Positions 15,759-15,928 of a stretch of 15,928 nt of DNA are shown here, piece by piece. Position numbers and translations under genes: made by a program. Within the stretch, counting starts at the first letter, position 1; each line of letters starts with the position of its first letter. Below the pieces are notes generated by a model, which saw only the letters and a program-made list of their open reading frames with translations, did not search any database and was not told the DNA's origin. Location: assembly GCA_902476665.1 (NCBI GenBank), contig CABSEO010000009.1, forward strand, positions 1 through 15,928. The letters run 5' to 3'. Source of the stretch: an uncultured Emergencia sp. GTDB taxonomy: Bacteria; Bacillota; Clostridia; Peptostreptococcales; Anaerovoracaceae.

Positions 15759-15928
15759 GTTGTAATACCTCCAATATAATTCATGTATCTAAGCAGCACG
15801 CGATTTTGGACATTTTACAGTCGCTTTCTGCACATCTTCCGGCAGCTTTGCTTTGTCAGTCGCAGGAAAGCTTTGCGTTTACCCTGCCTGCGGCTTGCAC
15901 TTGGCTATCACTTTCACTTTCTTTTGCC
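15759..15928 (-). other. leuA upstream region, repeat-rich, cut by window edge
   Basis: Apart from the leuA ribosome site, no gene is supported here. The segment 15781-15928 is more GC-rich and wordy than other spacers in the window. AGCTTTGC occurs at 15844-15851 and 15869-15876, and CGCAGG (15861-15866) pairs with CCTGCG (15887-15892) around a loop containing AAAGCTTT. No T-box sequence (GGTGGNACCGCG-like) and no leucine-rich leader peptide is visible; the true promoter and any T-box may lie beyond the edge. It might be a dispersed intergenic repeat, which cannot be tested from one copy. Confidence 0.35.

Noticed and set aside
15781..15813. Possible 10-residue leader peptide (minus strand) before leuA
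   Set aside because: It has one leucine codon, no ribosome site and no following terminator or antiterminator, so it does not look like a leucine attenuator.
15759..15928. T-box riboswitch for the leucine operon
   Set aside because: The conserved T-box sequence and specifier stem are not visible in the available bases; it may be outside the window.
1..15928. CRISPR arrays, insertion sequences, tRNA or rRNA genes
   Set aside because: I saw no regularly spaced direct repeats, no transposase or flanking inverted repeats, and no structural RNA gene.

Overview
The window looks like chromosomal DNA from a low-to-moderate GC Clostridia member, most likely Lachnospiraceae (Bacillota). The evidence is gene style: a DHHW/SGNH/DUF4358/MBOAT cassette, a BspA-type leucine-rich repeat fused to a Mur ligase, a VanC/VanG-style D-Ala-D-X ligase, AGGAGG-type ribosome binding sites, and a compact leuA-leuC-leuD-leuB operon. 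This placement is inference; no rRNA or other taxonomic marker is present.

Layout. (1) Positions 1-3879, minus strand: an envelope O-acylation operon with its promoter at 3852-3879. It reads SGNH/GDSL hydrolase, a small secreted or anchored DUF4358-like protein, an AlgI-type MBOAT acyltransferase, and a DHHW (AlgX/AlgJ-like) protein cut by the window edge. The first three genes overlap by 1 and 11 bases, which suggests translational coupling. (2) Positions 3880-4433: a mostly non-coding divergent region with a good plus-strand promoter and a leader of about 170 bases. (3) Positions 4434-5855, plus strand: a BCCT-family transporter whose first membrane helix is encoded upstream but broken by a frame change and lacking a standard start codon. 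A strong terminator follows. (4) Positions 6145-11084, plus strand: three linked genes for D-amino-acid and cell-wall precursor chemistry. They are a D-Ala-D-X ligase (ATP-grasp), a glutamate racemase MurI (8-base overlap), and a 993-residue protein joining a degenerate CapA-like domain, a full MurF-like ligase and a C-terminal BspA-type leucine-rich repeat. (5) A long hairpin between the converging transcripts. (6) Positions 11193-15758, minus strand: the leucine operon leuA-leuC-leuD-leuB, complete and tightly packed. (7) Positions 15759-15928: a non-coding leader rich in short repeats, with no recognisable T-box within the visible part.

How the genes work together. The leu genes convert 2-ketoisovalerate and acetyl-CoA to 2-ketoisocaproate. 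The first operon probably adds acyl (acetyl) groups to an extracellular or envelope glycan. The middle cassette has the parts to make a D-amino acid, join it to D-alanine, and attach the dipeptide to a UDP-MurNAc-peptide-like acceptor. The most interesting object is the CapA-MurF-LRR fusion at 8103-11084 together with its racemase and ligase neighbours. It could be a dedicated variant of peptidoglycan precursor synthesis or a poly-D-amino-acid-like system; the sequence does not decide between them.
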